Shown here in pieces: positions 62,853 through 64,000 of a DNA stretch of 64,000 bases. The stretch lies in NCBI GenBank assembly GCA_001556125.1, contig LSIG01000183.1, positions 1 through 64,000 of the forward strand, written 5' to 3'. How positions within the stretch are numbered: the first letter of the stretch is position 1; each line of letters opens with the position of its first letter. The DNA comes from Rhizobiales bacterium CCH10-E5 (lineage in GTDB: Bacteria > Pseudomonadota > Alphaproteobacteria > Rhizobiales > Beijerinckiaceae). A program made the translations under genes and the position numbers. The notes under the pieces were generated by a model. The model saw only the letters and a list, made by a program, of their open reading frames with translations. It had not been told where the DNA came from and ran no database searches.

Positions 62853-63634
62853 ACGCCGCGCAAGCGGGTTCGAATTTCGGCCTCAAGGACGAGATTCGTG
62901 CCTATTGGTCGAAGCGCGCCGAGACCTTCGATCTCTCCTACGGCCATAAGATCCGCTCGCGCGGCGAACTCGACGCCTGGTCGCGGCTGATCGCGCGCCA
63001 TGCGCCGATCGGACCGGGCGACCGCGTGCTCGAACTCGCCTCCGGCACCGGCGAGGTCACGCGGGTGCTGCTCGGCTTCGGCTGCAGCGTCGATGCCATC
63101 GATCTCTGCGAGCCGATGATCGAGCGGGCGAAGGCGAAACATCGTGGCTCCGCCGTGCGCTTTCATCTCGGCGATGCCGAGAACACGATGATGCCGGACG
63201 CCCGCTACGATCTGGTGATCTGCCGCCATCTGGTCTGGACCCTCCTCGATCCCCAGGCCGCGCTGGCCGACTGGCTGCGCGTGCTGAAGCCCGGCGGGGC
63301 CGTGGTCGTGATCGATGGCGACTGGGTCAACCGCTCGCGGCGCGCAAGGCTGCTCCAGCGCCTTTCGCAATGGCTGGATCGCCTGACCGGCGCGCCGCGC
63401 CTCTGGGACGAGCAGGCCCATCAGCGGATCATGCGCGGCGTCTTCTTCCGCGACGGGCTGAAGGCCCCCGCCCTGCAGGCGATGCTGCAGGCGGCGGGTT
63501 TCGCCGATATCCGCACCGGCCCTTTGACGGGCATCAAGCGCCGGCAATTCGCCTCCGCCACCTGGAGCGAGCGACTGCGCCTGCTCGCCACCTATGACGA
63601 CACCTTCATCCTGTCCGCCCGCAAACCTCGTTGA
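62831..63634 (+). CDS. Class I SAM-dependent methyltransferase under cobalamin riboswitch control
   Basis: 267 residues. SAM-binding motif VLELASGTGEVTRVLL near residue 65, IDLCEPMIERAK, LGDAENTMM, and VLKPGGAVVVIDGDW are typical of class I methyltransferases. ATG 62831 has no good ribosome-binding sequence, so it may depend on the leader ORF. It is followed by a NikA/DppA-like binding protein, so it may make or modify a cobalt chelator or corrinoid precursor; this is inferred. Confidence 0.88.
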   Translation: MLQESTLDAAQAGSNFGLKDEIRAYWSKRAETFDLSYGHKIRSRGELDAWSRLIARHAPIGPGDRVLELASGTGEVTRVLLGFGCSVDAIDLCEPMIERAKAKHRGSAVRFHLGDAENTMMPDARYDLVICRHLVWTLLDPQAALADWLRVLKPGGAVVVIDGDWVNRSRRARLLQRLSQWLDRLTGAPRLWDEQAHQRIMRGVFFRDGLKAPALQAMLQAAGFADIRTGPLTGIKRRQFASATWSERLRLLATYDDTFILSARKPR

Positions 63635-63657
63635 AGCCTGGTTCCCGGAGAGCCACC

Positions 63658-64000
63658 ATGACGATCACCATCCTGACGCGCCGTCTGCTGCTCGCGACCG
63701 CCCTCGCTTGGCCTTTGGCCTCCCAGCCGATCTCCGCCCAGCAGGGCGAGCCGGTTCTGCGCGTCGTCGCGCCCTGGGAATACACCTCAAACGATCCGGC
63801 CGACACGGGCTTCATCCTCGCCCGCATGGGGATCGGCGAGACATTGGTCCAGGTGGAGCCGGAGGGGCAGCTCATCGGCGGAGTCGCGGAGAGCTGGCGT
63901 GTCTCCGAGGACAAGCTGAGCTGGCGCTTCAGAATCCGGGCGGGCGCCTCCTTTCACGACGGCAGCTCGGTCACGGCCGATGCCGTCGCCGACAGCCTGA
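63658..64000 (+). CDS. ABC transporter substrate-binding protein, NikA/DppA-like, N-terminal part
   Basis: The gene runs off the window; 114 residues are visible. A signal (TRRLLLATALAWPLA) ends near AQQ. Then VAPWEYTSNDPADTG and the family-5 block IRAGASFHDGSSVTADAV. Following the riboswitch and methyltransferase, it is likely a cobalt- or corrinoid-related receptor. Its permeases should lie beyond 64000. Confidence 0.88.
   Translation, partial: MTITILTRRLLLATALAWPLASQPISAQQGEPVLRVVAPWEYTSNDPADTGFILARMGIGETLVQVEPEGQLIGGVAESWRVSEDKLSWRFRIRAGASFHDGSSVTADAVADSL

Noticed and set aside
1..64000. CRISPR arrays, tRNA or rRNA genes, insertion sequences, prophage
   Set aside because: No regular short direct repeats with spacers, no transposase or integrase motifs, and no tRNA-like cloverleaf or rRNA sequence was recognised by eye; a covariance-model search could still find a small RNA.

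Overview
The window is high-GC, densely packed bacterial DNA. It looks like a free-living, metabolically versatile alphaproteobacterium of the Hyphomicrobiales (Boseaceae/Methylobacteriaceae-like; genus not proven). Support for this: a MucR/Ros-type regulator, many ABC importers with Tat-type binding proteins, Sox cytochromes, GTG starts overlapping the upstream stop, and long palindromic intergenic repeats ending in CGTCAT/ATGACG. I saw no rRNA, tRNA, insertion sequence, phage gene or CRISPR array.

Layout. 1-3.2 kb: end of a chemotaxis operon (cheR end, cheB, a soluble receptor-like protein). 3.4-6.5 kb: a MucR-like regulator with altered zinc ligands, a formamidase/acetamidase, a LOG-family hydrolase and a LysR regulator. 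6.7-13.3 kb: a catabolic operon with an SsuABC-like importer, an SDR dehydrogenase, a dihydroorotase/hydantoinase-type cyclic amidohydrolase and a deaminase-like amidohydrolase, divergent from the LysR gene. 13.3-20 kb: TetR repressor and a tripartite RND efflux pump, with a promoter framed by a likely operator. 20-31 kb: LysR regulator, a PotDABC-like importer, a multi-subunit flavin/iron-sulfur amine or amino-acid dehydrogenase, RidA, and a gamma-glutamyltransferase on the other strand. 31-35.3 kb: SelO and an acyl-CoA-synthetase/GNAT fusion.

35.4-40.9 kb: a DUF2934 protein, then a run of a Tat-exported molybdenum hydroxylase (IorA/IorB-like) joined directly to SoxX, SoxY, SoxZ and SoxA, with no SoxB or SoxCD in the window. 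The SoxY carrier ends in CIDGG, not GGCGG. This is the best candidate for an undescribed system here: a periplasmic molybdenum hydroxylase wired to a SoxYZ carrier and SoxXA cytochromes.

41-50 kb: a dipeptide-type ABC importer split over two convergent gene sets and interleaved with a glycerophosphodiesterase and a nucleotide-pyrophosphatase-type phosphodiesterase, then a LysR regulator. 49.9-52.3 kb: a cystathionine beta-lyase-like enzyme and an orphan amino-acid binding protein. 52.3-61 kb (minus strand): a metal operon with DUF2946, a small membrane protein, YcnI, a CopC-CopD fusion, PCuAC, three paralogous metal-chelate binding proteins, and one FecCD-type permease with one ATPase. A Zur-like palindrome lies between this operon and a divergent CobW/COG0523 GTPase. 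62.5-64 kb: a cobalamin riboswitch precedes a methyltransferase and the start of a NikA/DppA-like binding protein, suggesting cobalt or corrinoid-precursor uptake. Metal homeostasis is therefore the theme of the last 12 kb.
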